From Variovorax sp. SG517 (GTDB taxonomy: Bacteria > Pseudomonadota > Gammaproteobacteria > Burkholderiales > Burkholderiaceae_C), in the NCBI RefSeq assembly GCF_013376045.1, contig NZ_JABMJG010000006.1:124001-188000 (forward strand): 64,000 bases of DNA, read 5' to 3'. Below, in pieces: positions 1 to 8,108 of the stretch. Numbering within the stretch: the first letter of the stretch is position 1; each line of letters begins with the position of its first letter. The notes beneath the pieces were generated by a model, which saw only the letters and a list, made by a program, of their open reading frames with translations, did no database searches and was not told the origin of the DNA. The position numbers and the translations under genes are program-made.

Positions 1-760
1 GAACTCGCAACGGGCTGCCGGAGCCTTCGAGAATCTTCAGCGGCGCCGAAAAGATCAAGGCCCCGGTGACCGGGAGAAGATCAAGGTTGGTCAGGCATTG
101 GAGGCCATATTTACCGGCACCGTGCATGAGTGAATGGCATGGATAGGCCAGAGGCCACTTGAAGGATTGGCCCGCATCCGTGTTGAGCGTTTCGACGCCG
201 AATCCATGCACGTCGCGCTCACCGATGAGCCATTCGATCGCTTCCTGCGTGGGGCCGGGCGTGTGCGCGCCGTCTTCGCGGACGTTCAGGAACGCGGCCG
301 CGTCATCGACACGTTTGGACCAGTCCGTCCTGAACAGCACCCAGCTCTTCGCGGGGATCCGGCCATGCCGGCTCTCCCACTGCTCGAGGAATTCCCGGGT
401 GAGCAACCAGTCGCTGTCCTGGGCAACCTCCGCACTGGCATCGACGACGATCGCGGGCGCGAGGAAGTCTTCGACGGCGATGGCATCCACCGTATTGGCG
501 TCATGCCCACGTCCCGTGATCCAGTGCGCCGGGGCGTCGAAATGGGTCCCCGTGTGCTCGCCGCAGCTGAAGTTGTTCCAGTACCAATCCGGGCCCGCCT
601 CGTCGTATCTGGAGATGCGGTCTCGCCTGAAGCCCTGCACCTGCCCGAACTCGGGAGGCAGTCGCAGGGACGGAAAGCTCTCGCTCAAGGTCTGGGTCAG
701 GTCGATCACGCGGATCTTGCGAGAGCCCAGGGACTCGGTAAGCAGCTGCAGTGTGTTCAT
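1..760 (-). CDS. cyclase family protein (metal-dependent hydrolase), cut by window edge
   Basis: About 253 residues are visible, running off the left edge, so the C-terminus is missing. ATG at 760-758 begins MNTLQLLTESLG. The family motif HTGTHFDAPAHW, which supplies metal-binding His/Asp in cyclase, kynurenine formamidase and isatin hydrolase proteins, is present, and the rest aligns closely with the gene immediately upstream (798-1589): both have the acidic RTDWSKR stretch and the CHSLMHGAGK segment. The two are clearly tandem paralogues. Last visible gene of the dioxygenase operon, 37 bp after its paralogue. Members hydrolyse ring amides, N-formyl-kynurenine or similar; the substrate here is unknown. 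Family assignment is firm. Confidence 0.85.
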   Translation of the reverse strand, partial: MNTLQLLTESLGSRKIRVIDLTQTLSESFPSLRLPPEFGQVQGFRRDRISRYDEAGPDWYWNNFSCGEHTGTHFDAPAHWITGRGHDANTVDAIAVEDFLAPAIVVDASAEVAQDSDWLLTREFLEQWESRHGRIPAKSWVLFRTDWSKRVDDAAAFLNVREDGAHTPGPTQEAIEWLIGERDVHGFGVETLNTDAGQSFKWPLAYPCHSLMHGAGKYGLQCLTNLDLLPVTGALIFSAPLKILEGSGSPLRV

Positions 761-797
761 GTTGAATGCGCTTCGGAAAGTGGGGACGGGCGGGTCC

Positions 798-1589
798 TTA
801 CAGTTGGCCTTCCACGAGCGCGAGCACCCGCAGGGGACTTCCCGAGCCGTTCAGGATCTTCAGTGGAGGGGTCAGAAGAAGCGCTCCGGTCGGCGGCAAA
901 AGGTCCAGGTTGGTCAGGCACTGGAGACCGAGCTTTCCGGCGCCGTGCATCAAGGAATGGCACGGATACGGCGGCTTCAGGTGGTAGCCCTGGCCTGCGT
1001 CGGTTCCGATCGCTTCCGAACCGAAGCCCAGAACGTCTCTTTCCTCCACCAGGAATCTGACCGCGTCCGTGCCCGGACCCGGCGTGTGCTGGCCCGTCTC
1101 GTCGAAGTTCTGATAGGCGACCGCGTCGCCGCGCTTGCTCCAGTCCGTGCGCATCAGTACCCAGGCACCTGCCGGTATGCGGCCGTGCCGGGATTCGAAC
1201 GTGAGGATGTCCTCGACGCTGAGGAGATAGTCGGCGTCTTTCGCTGCCGCGGCCGAACAATCGATGACGCATGCCGGCGCAACCAGGTGTTGCAGCTGTA
1301 GCGTATCCACCGTGTTGTTCGGAAGATGCCGACCCGAGATCCAGTGCGCCGGCGCGTCCAGATGGGTGCCGGTGTGCTCGCTGCACGAGAAGTTGTTCCA
1401 GTACTGGCCTGGACCGCGCTCGTCGTAGCGAGAGATCTCTTCGATGCGGAAGGGCCATGCCTGGCCAAACTCGGGCGGCAGAGAGATCGTCGGGAAATCG
1501 GGAGACAAGGTCTGCGTGAGGTCGACGACGTGGATCGCTCGGGTTTTCAGCGCCTGTGCGAGCGTTTGGAGGATGCCGGTGGTAGTCAT
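798..1589 (-). CDS. cyclase family protein (metal-dependent hydrolase)
   Basis: 263 residues from the ATG at 1589, which overlaps the upstream stop as TGATG, so translation is probably coupled. This start fits the family; a longer reading upstream is only shadow sequence. The motif HTGTHLDAPAHW gives the metal-binding His and Asp residues of the cyclase/kynurenine formamidase/isatin hydrolase family, and RTDWSKR and a C-terminal HSLMHGAGK are also typical. Known relatives hydrolyse N-formylkynurenine, isatin or cyclic acyl intermediates in the cytoplasm or periplasm; no signal peptide is seen here. The near neighbour at 1-760 is a paralogue. Position at the end of a dioxygenase/CoA-ligase operon suggests hydrolysis of a lactam, amide or lactone intermediate (inference). 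Confidence 0.9.
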   Translation of the reverse strand: MTTTGILQTLAQALKTRAIHVVDLTQTLSPDFPTISLPPEFGQAWPFRIEEISRYDERGPGQYWNNFSCSEHTGTHLDAPAHWISGRHLPNNTVDTLQLQHLVAPACVIDCSAAAAKDADYLLSVEDILTFESRHGRIPAGAWVLMRTDWSKRGDAVAYQNFDETGQHTPGPGTDAVRFLVEERDVLGFGSEAIGTDAGQGYHLKPPYPCHSLMHGAGKLGLQCLTNLDLLPPTGALLLTPPLKILNGSGSPLRVLALVEGQL

Positions 1590-2860
1590 CACAGTCCTCC
1601 CAGCACGAGCTCTCGCTCGAGCGCCTTGGGGTTGTCTCGCCAGCGGGCGAGCCACTCCCGGGCAACGTCCCCCGGATACAGGTCCTCCAGCCCGTCGGTC
1701 AGCGCCCTGACCATCGCCCCTGCCAGCGCGCCGGGAGACAGCTTGGGTGGCGGCACGTTCTGATTCCACTCATCGTCGATGGGTCCTGGGAAGACGTTCA
1801 GCACACGAATCCCGTGGGGCAGCATTTCGGCACGCAGGCACTGCGCAAGCGACAACGCGGCTGCCTTCGACGCCGAATAGGTGGCCTGCGAGGGGAAGTT
1901 GGACAGCGCGAAGACCGACAGCAGGTTCACCCACGCGACAGCGTGACCGGGACCATCGGCCGCACGGCCCTTCAGCGCGGGCGCAAATGCTTGCGCCAGA
2001 CGAAGCAGCCCGAAGTAGTTCACTTCCATCTCGGCGCGCGCCACATCGGTACCGGGCCGAGACGAGATCCCTTCGGTCCGGTGCACTTCGGCATTGCTGA
2101 CGATGATGTCGACCTTTCCTCCGAGCTCCGCGCCCAGCGCACTCACCGAGCGCGCATCGGTGAGGTCGAGCGGCACCGGTACGACGCCCGGGATGTCCTT
2201 CAGCCTTGCCAGTTCCGACGAGCGCTTCCACGGCTCCGAATAGCCTGCCCAGACGGTCTCCGCACCTGCTTCGAGCAGCGCGAGCACGATGGCCTGGCCT
2301 ACGGCGGTCTTGCCGTCCGTCACGAGTATCTTCCGCCCACGGGGGCTGCATCCGGTTTCCATCTGGAGCTTGTCCTTTGCGTCGATGTTCAGTTCTTCGA
2401 TCGGCTGTGCCACGAGCACAGCCTGTCCGGCCCGGTCGAGCCGCAGCAGGACCTGGACTCTCGTGCGTTCCGATCCCGCAGGGCTGGTGGGCGGGGCCAC
2501 GCTGTCGGTCAGAAAGGCGATCACGTTGGCGCCCGAGTCGAGACGCACCACCCCGATGCGCCATGGCAGGCGCTCGCGGAAGTAGAGGTGGTTGCTGTGA
2601 TGCAGCGTGGCGACGCTGAGCAGTTCCCCGCACGGGCTCTGCTTGCGCCAGTCGAGTTCAGGGGACAGGCAGTTCCCGCAAGCATCCCGCGGTGGGTACT
2701 GGACGGTCCCGCATTCCTCGCACACCTGGAGCTCGAGATGGTCGCTGAGCGCCGCGGCTCTGGTGAGTCCATGGGCCACGCGCCCGCGCCCCATCGGGGG
2801 AAGATTCATGCGCTGCGTCCGCAGCACGGGGTTCTTCAGGGGAAAGACGGAGGATGTCAT
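1589..2860 (-). CDS. DUF35 (Zn ribbon/OB-fold) fused to short-chain dehydrogenase
   Basis: 423 residues from ATG 2860, which overlaps the thiolase-like stop by ATGA. Residues 40-155 are a DUF35 acyl-CoA-associated domain: a zinc ribbon with Cys47, Cys50, Cys61 and Cys64 followed by an OB-fold. Residues 175-423 are a short-chain dehydrogenase with catalytic Ser315 and YSASK (Tyr328, Lys332). The nucleotide loop is unusual: TDGKTAVG instead of TGxxxGIG, so cofactor binding may be altered. DUF35 proteins normally are separate and partner thiolase-fold enzymes (for example ChsH2 with the aldolase Ltp2); here the partner gene is directly upstream. The fusion would tether an oxidoreductase to that complex (inference). 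The fused arrangement is clear from one uninterrupted frame. Confidence 0.88.
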   Translation of the reverse strand: MTSSVFPLKNPVLRTQRMNLPPMGRGRVAHGLTRAAALSDHLELQVCEECGTVQYPPRDACGNCLSPELDWRKQSPCGELLSVATLHHSNHLYFRERLPWRIGVVRLDSGANVIAFLTDSVAPPTSPAGSERTRVQVLLRLDRAGQAVLVAQPIEELNIDAKDKLQMETGCSPRGRKILVTDGKTAVGQAIVLALLEAGAETVWAGYSEPWKRSSELARLKDIPGVVPVPLDLTDARSVSALGAELGGKVDIIVSNAEVHRTEGISSRPGTDVARAEMEVNYFGLLRLAQAFAPALKGRAADGPGHAVAWVNLLSVFALSNFPSQATYSASKAAALSLAQCLRAEMLPHGIRVLNVFPGPIDDEWNQNVPPPKLSPGALAGAMVRALTDGLEDLYPGDVAREWLARWRDNPKALERELVLGGL

Positions 2861-4029
2861 TGCGCGCTCTCCAGGACGACGGCGCCGGTGCAGACGCAGC
2901 GATCGAAATTCACGATGCCGAAGCCGCTCACGAGACCCCACCGGGCATCCTTCACCTGCCTCGCGCCCGTGGTTCCAAGCAGCTGCCGCATCGTTTCGTT
3001 GAGTCCCAGAAACCCTGCCGCGGCGCCGGCCTGCCCTGCAGAGAGCTGGCCACCGCTGGTGTTGTGCGGGACCGTGCCGTCGTAGGTGAAGGTGTTCTGC
3101 CTCACGAACTCCGGTCCGCCGCCCAGCTCGCAGAACCCAAGGCCCTCGAACTGCATGACCACGATGACCGGATAGTCGTCGTACGTGTGGATCACGTTGA
3201 TCTGGCTGGGCGAAATGCCCGCTTGTGCGTATAGCTCGTCGCGGTCGCGAAGCCAGCCGCCGCGCACCATGACCGGATCTTCCGCATAGGCGTTGTGGCG
3301 CTCGATGGCCGCGCGAAGCTTCACGTGCGGCAGCGACAGCGCCTCCGCGCGCTCTTCACGCATGACGAGGAATCCCTCGGCGCCTGCACACGGCATGACG
3401 CAGTCGAGAAGATGGATCGGCGCTGCAATGGGGCGTGCCCGCATGTAGTCGTCCAGGCTCATCGGCTTTCGCAGCATCGCGTTCGGGTTGAGCGCTGCAT
3501 TTGCTCGCTGGCTGACGGCGATCCGGCCGAAGTCAGCCCGGGTCGCTCCGAACTGACGCATGTAGTTGTCGGTGATGAGTGCGAACATCGAGTTCGGTCC
3601 GCCCGCACCGTAGGGATAGGTGGCATCGCGCGCGAACGAGCTGAAATTCGCAAGTCCCTGGCGGAAGGATTCGACGTGGTTGGTGTCCGCACCGATGCAC
3701 GCGATGACGTCGGCATCGCCGCACTGCACGGCCCTCGCTGCCCGGCGAAGGGCCATGACCCCCGAGGCTCCTCCCGTCGGCACGTGGTCCATCCAGCGCG
3801 GGGAAATGCCCAGCTGCTGCGTGAGACCGACCACGGTGTCAGGACCGAGCAGGAAGCTGCTGAGGCTGATGCCGTCGATCTGGTCCTTGTCCAGCCTGGC
3901 TTCCTTGAGGAGGCCACGCAAGGCCTGTGCGGCGAACCACTGCGCATTGCGGATGCTGTAGCGCTCGTAGGGCACTGTGAACGGCGCGACGAGGGCCACG
4001 CCCTCGTAGCCGGTGCGATTCGTCCTCAT
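2857..4029 (-). CDS. thiolase-fold protein, Ltp2/SCP2-like, lacking classical catalytic residues
   Basis: 390 residues; start ATG 4029 overlaps the CoA-ligase stop (ATGA). The sequence is a full thiolase fold of the SCP2/Ltp type. The nucleophile Cys position (CASG in true thiolases) reads GASG at 87-90, the His of HDxF is replaced (HTYDDY around 281-286), and the last box GGxxxxGH reads GGQLSAGQ with Gln333 for His. This pattern is known from thiolase-like aldolases such as Ltp2, which split beta-hydroxyacyl-CoA by retro-aldol cleavage and work with a DUF35 partner; that partner is encoded next (1589-2860). A carbon-carbon lyase role on a CoA ester made by the upstream ligase is therefore likelier than Claisen thiolysis (inference). 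Confidence 0.85.
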   Translation of the reverse strand: MRTNRTGYEGVALVAPFTVPYERYSIRNAQWFAAQALRGLLKEARLDKDQIDGISLSSFLLGPDTVVGLTQQLGISPRWMDHVPTGGASGVMALRRAARAVQCGDADVIACIGADTNHVESFRQGLANFSSFARDATYPYGAGGPNSMFALITDNYMRQFGATRADFGRIAVSQRANAALNPNAMLRKPMSLDDYMRARPIAAPIHLLDCVMPCAGAEGFLVMREERAEALSLPHVKLRAAIERHNAYAEDPVMVRGGWLRDRDELYAQAGISPSQINVIHTYDDYPVIVVMQFEGLGFCELGGGPEFVRQNTFTYDGTVPHNTSGGQLSAGQAGAAAGFLGLNETMRQLLGTTGARQVKDARWGLVSGFGIVNFDRCVCTGAVVLESAQ

Positions 4030-5645
4030 GACTGGCGGGTCTTCATGGCCCGCGTGTCCACGCAGTTCGCGGTGCCAGGCAAGGTCGCAGCGAGTTGGCG
4101 AAGTTCGCCACGCTGGATCTTCTGGGAACCGGTCACAGGCAGCGCGTCCACGAACGCGACGTAGCCGGGTGCCTTGTAGTAAGCCAGTTCCCGCAGCGCA
4201 AGCTCGACGATGCTGCGCGCGACCTGCTCCTGCATCTCGTGCGCAATCGGCTCGGCGGGGACGATGCATGCAAGAACCTCGTCTCCCCGGACTGCGTCGG
4301 GCGTGGCCGCGACCGCAACCGTCTTGATGGCGGGGTGGTGGGCCAGGACGCCTTCGACTTCGACTGCGGAGATGTTCTCTCCACTGCGCCGGATCACGTT
4401 CTTCTTCCGGTCGACGTAGTACATGCTTCCTGTGGCCGCGCGGCGCACGATGTCGCCCGTATGGAACCATCCGCCCGCCCAGGCCTCCTCCGTGGCGGCT
4501 TCGTCCTTCAGGTAGCCGGAGAAGAAGTGGCGACGTGGATCCGCTCCCTTGGCGCGGACCAGCAGTTCACCCGGCGTATCGTGATCGACGTCTTTGCCTT
4601 CGTCGTTCACCAACCGCACTTCGATGTCTGCGCTCGCGGCTCCGAAGCAATTGACGCCGATTTCTCGCGGCCCCTGATTGGCATGAATGGCACCGCCGGC
4701 GCCGGTTTCCGTCATGGCCCATCCTTCAACCAGCGGGAAGCCGAAACGTTCCTCGAAACGGGCATGGTCCTGCCGGGCCACACCTGCGCCGAAGGCCCAG
4801 CGCAAGGAGTGGGCCCTATCCAGCTCGGAGGATTCAGCTCCGAGCAGCATTGCCGGCATCACACCCAGGTAGTGGCAGATCGTGGCGCGCGTTGCGCGCA
4901 CGGTTTTCCACCAGGTCTTGGGATGGAAGCGGTCCAGCTGGATGAGGCAGCCGCCGGAGGTCATCACGGCCATGGCGGTGAAGGCCATGGCATTGACGTG
5001 ATTCATTGGCAGCGGCGTGACGATCCGCTCTTCATGCGGACGCACGGGACACCATCCGCCCAGCGTCGTGTACCAGTCGCCGATATGCAGGAAATAGTCG
5101 TTCGAGAGACGGCAGCCCTTGGGCCGGCCTGTCGTGCCCGACGTGTAGAGCAGCGCGCACTCGCTGTCCGCACCAGGATGCTCCTCTGACGGCGCCTTCG
5201 ATGCAGGGCGCGGAAAATCCCTGACGTCTGCCGTGGTGACCTTCGTCTGGATGCCGACCGCCGCTGCAGCACTTTGCACCGCATCGAGCCTGCTCGGCAG
5301 CGCGACGACGAGCGCCAGTTCCGCGTGTCCGATCAGATACTGCAGTTCGGCGGAGCGCATCTCGGCGCTGATGGGAACGACCGAGGCGCCCAGCGCATTG
5401 AGCGCGAGCCAATGGAACAGGTGGTCGGGCCGGTTCTCGAGCAGGAGGCCCACGCGATGCCCGTGCCCGTACCCTGCCGATGCGTATGCCGCTCTCAGGG
5501 TCTCGATCCGCTGCGAGGCATCGCGCCAGGAGAATGTTTCCGGCTCGATGCCGTAGTTGGCCGCAGTGACTTCTTCGACACAGAGGAAATCGGAATCTCC
5601 TCTTTGCAGGGCGGTTGCGCGGAATCGGTTGTAGACGGTGCTCAT
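4026..5645 (-). CDS. AMP-forming acyl/aryl-CoA ligase
   Basis: 539 residues starting MSTVYNRFRA at ATG 5645; upstream in-frame codons look non-coding. ANL superfamily motifs are in order: YTSGTTGRPKG phosphate loop, GWAMTETGAG, YYVDRKKNVIRRSGENIS hinge, and the C-terminal catalytic Lys in PVTGSQKIQRGEL. The enzyme would activate a carboxylic acid with ATP to the acyl-adenylate and then CoA thioester in the cytoplasm. It is 7 bp after the V4R gene and overlaps the thiolase-like gene, so it shares the dioxygenase operon. The acid may be the dioxygenase product or a later intermediate; the substrate cannot be read from sequence. Family call is secure. Confidence 0.92.
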   Translation of the reverse strand: MSTVYNRFRATALQRGDSDFLCVEEVTAANYGIEPETFSWRDASQRIETLRAAYASAGYGHGHRVGLLLENRPDHLFHWLALNALGASVVPISAEMRSAELQYLIGHAELALVVALPSRLDAVQSAAAAVGIQTKVTTADVRDFPRPASKAPSEEHPGADSECALLYTSGTTGRPKGCRLSNDYFLHIGDWYTTLGGWCPVRPHEERIVTPLPMNHVNAMAFTAMAVMTSGGCLIQLDRFHPKTWWKTVRATRATICHYLGVMPAMLLGAESSELDRAHSLRWAFGAGVARQDHARFEERFGFPLVEGWAMTETGAGGAIHANQGPREIGVNCFGAASADIEVRLVNDEGKDVDHDTPGELLVRAKGADPRRHFFSGYLKDEAATEEAWAGGWFHTGDIVRRAATGSMYYVDRKKNVIRRSGENISAVEVEGVLAHHPAIKTVAVAATPDAVRGDEVLACIVPAEPIAHEMQEQVARSIVELALRELAYYKAPGYVAFVDALPVTGSQKIQRGELRQLAATLPGTANCVDTRAMKTRQS

Positions 5646-5652
5646 CGAGTAC

Positions 5653-6180
5653 TCAGGTTGATCGTTGACGGATGGCTTCGAACGTGCAGACTCCCGTCGC
5701 TGCGCGCGCAGAGGGGGATTCGCACGCAAAACAGTGCAGCTCTCGCGCGAGGACGCGCTCTTGCCAGACGTGACTGCAGACAGCGGAGAACATGCCGACG
5801 ATTGGCGCGCATGCCTTCTCCTGGGCCCGGTGCGCCTGGGCAAAGGGGCTGTTGTGGACGCGCAGCCGGCAGGTGGTGCCATCGGACTCGATCTCCCATC
5901 GGCCCCAGCCGAGCGATGCGGCACCTGCCGCAACGGTGGAGAGCAGCTGAGAGCCGTCGGCATCCGCGGGATTCTTGTATGCGCGGACACTGGCGCTTCC
6001 ATAGCGGTCCACGGAATCCCGGAACGCATTCATCGCATCCTCAGAGGCGCCCGGGGACAGGCCTTCGAAGATGCCCATGAGCACGTCTGCCCGCAGCAGA
6101 ACGTATCGCCTGTCTTCATCGAGGACCTGCCCGCTGTCGACGTCGTATCGCAGCCGTTCGTGAAGCGCCAACACAGTCAT
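5653..6180 (-). CDS. stand-alone V4R (4-vinyl reductase-like) domain protein
   Basis: 175 residues from ATG 6180. The C-terminal two thirds match the V4R pattern: an RVHNSPFAQAH segment, an ACAPIVGMFSAVC helix and a Cys-rich tail (residues about 145-165) with several Cys residues where V4R domains hold their conserved CxxxGxxxCxF. V4R domains bind small hydrophobic ligands and occur in bacteriochlorophyll reductases and as the effector domain of XylR/DmpR-type activators. Here there is no attached DNA-binding or AAA domain. It sits between the dioxygenase beta subunit (8 bp) and the CoA ligase (7 bp), so it is part of the operon; a ligand carrier, accessory or cleavage role is possible. Function unknown. 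Confidence 0.7.
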   Translation of the reverse strand: MTVLALHERLRYDVDSGQVLDEDRRYVLLRADVLMGIFEGLSPGASEDAMNAFRDSVDRYGSASVRAYKNPADADGSQLLSTVAAGAASLGWGRWEIESDGTTCRLRVHNSPFAQAHRAQEKACAPIVGMFSAVCSHVWQERVLARELHCFACESPSARAATGVCTFEAIRQRST

Positions 6181-6188
6181 CTTTGATC

Positions 6189-6662
6189 TCAGGGGAAGAG
6201 TTGAATCATCGGCAAGCGGCTCGCGGCATTGACCAGGTTGACCCGCTTGAGCCGGATGTGGAATTGCTCCCCGTCTCGAACGAGCCGGTGAACGTAGTGG
6301 CCGTGGAGCGCGAGGACGTCATCGCCCCTGCATTCCGCATAAGTGAACGCGGTTCGGAAGGTGTACTCGCTGGCATCAGCGTCCTGCTCGATGAGCATCG
6401 GCTGTTGAAGCACGTGCTGCATGGAGCTCGGGGGTTGCTGCGAATGGGCTCGACCGGAGGCAAGCCGCTCGATGCGCAACCGTAGGAGATTCATGTCCTC
6501 ATCAGCGATCGAAAGCTGCGAATCGCCTTCGTCCTGGGACTTGCTGAGCGGAACCCAATAGCGCCCGGTCGCGGCGAAGAGCTTCAGCCACTCTTCGTAC
6601 CGGCCTTCGTCGAGCAAAAAGGCTTCCCGGTAGATCAGATCGACACACGCTGCCACCGACAT
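6189..6662 (-). CDS. aromatic-ring-hydroxylating dioxygenase, beta subunit
   Basis: 157 residues, the usual size for the small SnoaL-like/beta subunit (cone-shaped fold) of Rieske ring-hydroxylating dioxygenases. Recognisable features are the N-terminal YREAFLLDEGRYEEWLKLF, the RYWVPLS segment and the C-terminal IRLKRVNLVN strand. It starts 1 bp after the alpha-subunit stop, so the two are made together. The beta subunit has no redox centre; it shapes the alpha3beta3 hexamer. No ferredoxin or reductase gene occurs nearby, so electrons must come from an unlinked partner (inference). Confidence 0.93.
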   Translation of the reverse strand: MSVAACVDLIYREAFLLDEGRYEEWLKLFAATGRYWVPLSKSQDEGDSQLSIADEDMNLLRLRIERLASGRAHSQQPPSSMQHVLQQPMLIEQDADASEYTFRTAFTYAECRGDDVLALHGHYVHRLVRDGEQFHIRLKRVNLVNAASRLPMIQLFP

Positions 6663-6663
6663 C

Positions 6664-7986
6664 TCATTCGTCCTTCATGTTCATGGTCATGAACTTGGCC
6701 CAGGCGCGATACTGGTTCCGCATCAGCAATTCGCTCGTGCCGCTCGTCTCGCGCGTCGGATGGTCGACTTCCCGGGGATCGTGTTCTCGATGCAGACTCA
6801 CCCATTCGTTGGGACCCGACCGCAAGCCCTTCTGCTGGGACTCGAAGAGATGCAGGTCGTCATGGGCGACCACCGACATGGGCGAGAAGATCAGCCGGCT
6901 GTAGGAGAGCGCGCGATCCAGCAGCATCTCGGGCCCGCCGACCGTACGGAAGTTCCAGGCCTCGATGACGGTCCTGTCCACGGCGATGGGTCGGATCACC
7001 CGGATGGTCTGGGGCGAGCCCTTGAGCGCAAGGCTCGGATAGAGCACCGTGTTCTGGGGCGCCTGCTCGAGCACCTGCCTTGCGCGCTCCTCGCCGTGCG
7101 CGGCCTGCAGGTCCTTCACATACTCGCCAAGGTTTCCATAACCGGAGTGCACGCTGAAGCGCGTTCCAGAGATGCTGTGGCCATTCGGAAAGACCTTGCC
7201 GCCCATGCCTTCGAAGAACTCGTACTTCTCGCCGAACGGGAGGATCTGCTCCAGAGCCAGCGGCATGGGATCCGGCTGATGGTCGCGCGCGACCGCCTGC
7301 GCCGCGCGCACCGCCGACTCGTGTGTGGAGACCGGATGCACGGAGTCGTTGACGTTCTCCAGGTACAGCTTCCAGTTGCAGTGAACCACGTTGCGCAGCA
7401 CCCCACCGGCAACCTGCAGGCGCCCGACGGGTGAGCGGTCGACCATGAGGTCGATCATCGGCAGGACGTCGCCGAAGTACTCGTGAAAAGCGGGCCCGCC
7501 AGGATTGAGCCGCGCGAAGATGAAGTCGCGGTACACATGCAAGCCTGCAACCGGCGCTAGGCCGCGCCCCGATTCGCAAGCCTTGAGTCCGGTGTTTTCA
7601 TAGCCGGAGCGAAGCGGATATGACAAAAGGGCACCGTCCAGCCTGTATGACCAGGCGTGGTACGGACAACGCACGAAGCGGCCCTTCAATCGCCCGGACT
7701 CCGTGGTGAGCAGCTGTGCTCCCTTGTGCGCACAGCGGTTGTGCAGCACCCGGATCTCGCCCGCCTCGTCCCGCAGGACGATCAGCGACTGGCCCGCGAT
7801 CTCGACGGTGAAGAAGTCGCCCGACTCGGCGATCTGGCTCGCGTGCCCGAGGAACGACCAGGTGTTGCTGAACAGCTCTCGCTGCTCGATCGCAAACAGC
7901 TCTTCGCTGAGATAGAGGTCTTTGTGCACCCTGTCGTCCTGCACGAGCGCGGCAATCCGCGCGGGACCAAGTTCTTCCAAGATCAT
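6664..7986 (-). CDS. aromatic-ring-hydroxylating dioxygenase, alpha subunit (Rieske/non-heme iron)
   Basis: 440 residues from ATG 7986. The Rieske cluster ligands are Cys85-x-His87 (NRCAHKG) and Cys107-x2-His110 (CPYH); the mononuclear iron site is NDSVHPVSTH with bridging Asp214 and iron ligands His217 and His222. This is the catalytic subunit adding O2 to an aromatic or heteroaromatic ring in the cytoplasm, usually giving a cis-dihydrodiol or a hydroxylated product. First gene of the operon that continues to position 1. The start lies about 20 nt from a TATACT -10-like element embedded in a GTATAC site, suggesting repression by the divergent GntR gene. No clear Shine-Dalgarno sequence. The substrate is not determinable here. 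Confidence 0.95.
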   Translation of the reverse strand: MILEELGPARIAALVQDDRVHKDLYLSEELFAIEQRELFSNTWSFLGHASQIAESGDFFTVEIAGQSLIVLRDEAGEIRVLHNRCAHKGAQLLTTESGRLKGRFVRCPYHAWSYRLDGALLSYPLRSGYENTGLKACESGRGLAPVAGLHVYRDFIFARLNPGGPAFHEYFGDVLPMIDLMVDRSPVGRLQVAGGVLRNVVHCNWKLYLENVNDSVHPVSTHESAVRAAQAVARDHQPDPMPLALEQILPFGEKYEFFEGMGGKVFPNGHSISGTRFSVHSGYGNLGEYVKDLQAAHGEERARQVLEQAPQNTVLYPSLALKGSPQTIRVIRPIAVDRTVIEAWNFRTVGGPEMLLDRALSYSRLIFSPMSVVAHDDLHLFESQQKGLRSGPNEWVSLHREHDPREVDHPTRETSGTSELLMRNQYRAWAKFMTMNMKDE

Positions 7987-8008
7987 CGTGATATCAAGAA
8001 GTGGAATG

Positions 8009-8020
8009 TTCAGTATACCT
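8009..8020. promoter_or_regulatory. candidate GntR operator and -10 of the dioxygenase operon
   Basis: TTCAGTATACCT contains the GTATAC core and shares TTCAGTATAC with the perfect palindrome at 8109-8120. On the minus strand the same bases give TATACT (8017-8012), a good -10, about 26 nt before the alpha-subunit ATG. FCD-type GntR regulators commonly bind GTATAC-centred sites, so binding here would block the promoter (inference). Confidence 0.55.
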
Positions 8021-8108
8021 TTATGTCAATCGGCAACAAGGAAAATTTGATCATTTCCAGACGCTTCCCCCTCAGCCGACCACTCTACCTGGGTAATCTG
8101 CGCTATTT

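Noticed and set aside
4030..4470. Longer start for the thiolase-like gene
   Set aside because: Would overlap the CoA ligase by over 400 bp; the ATGA-coupled ATG at 4029 gives the family length.
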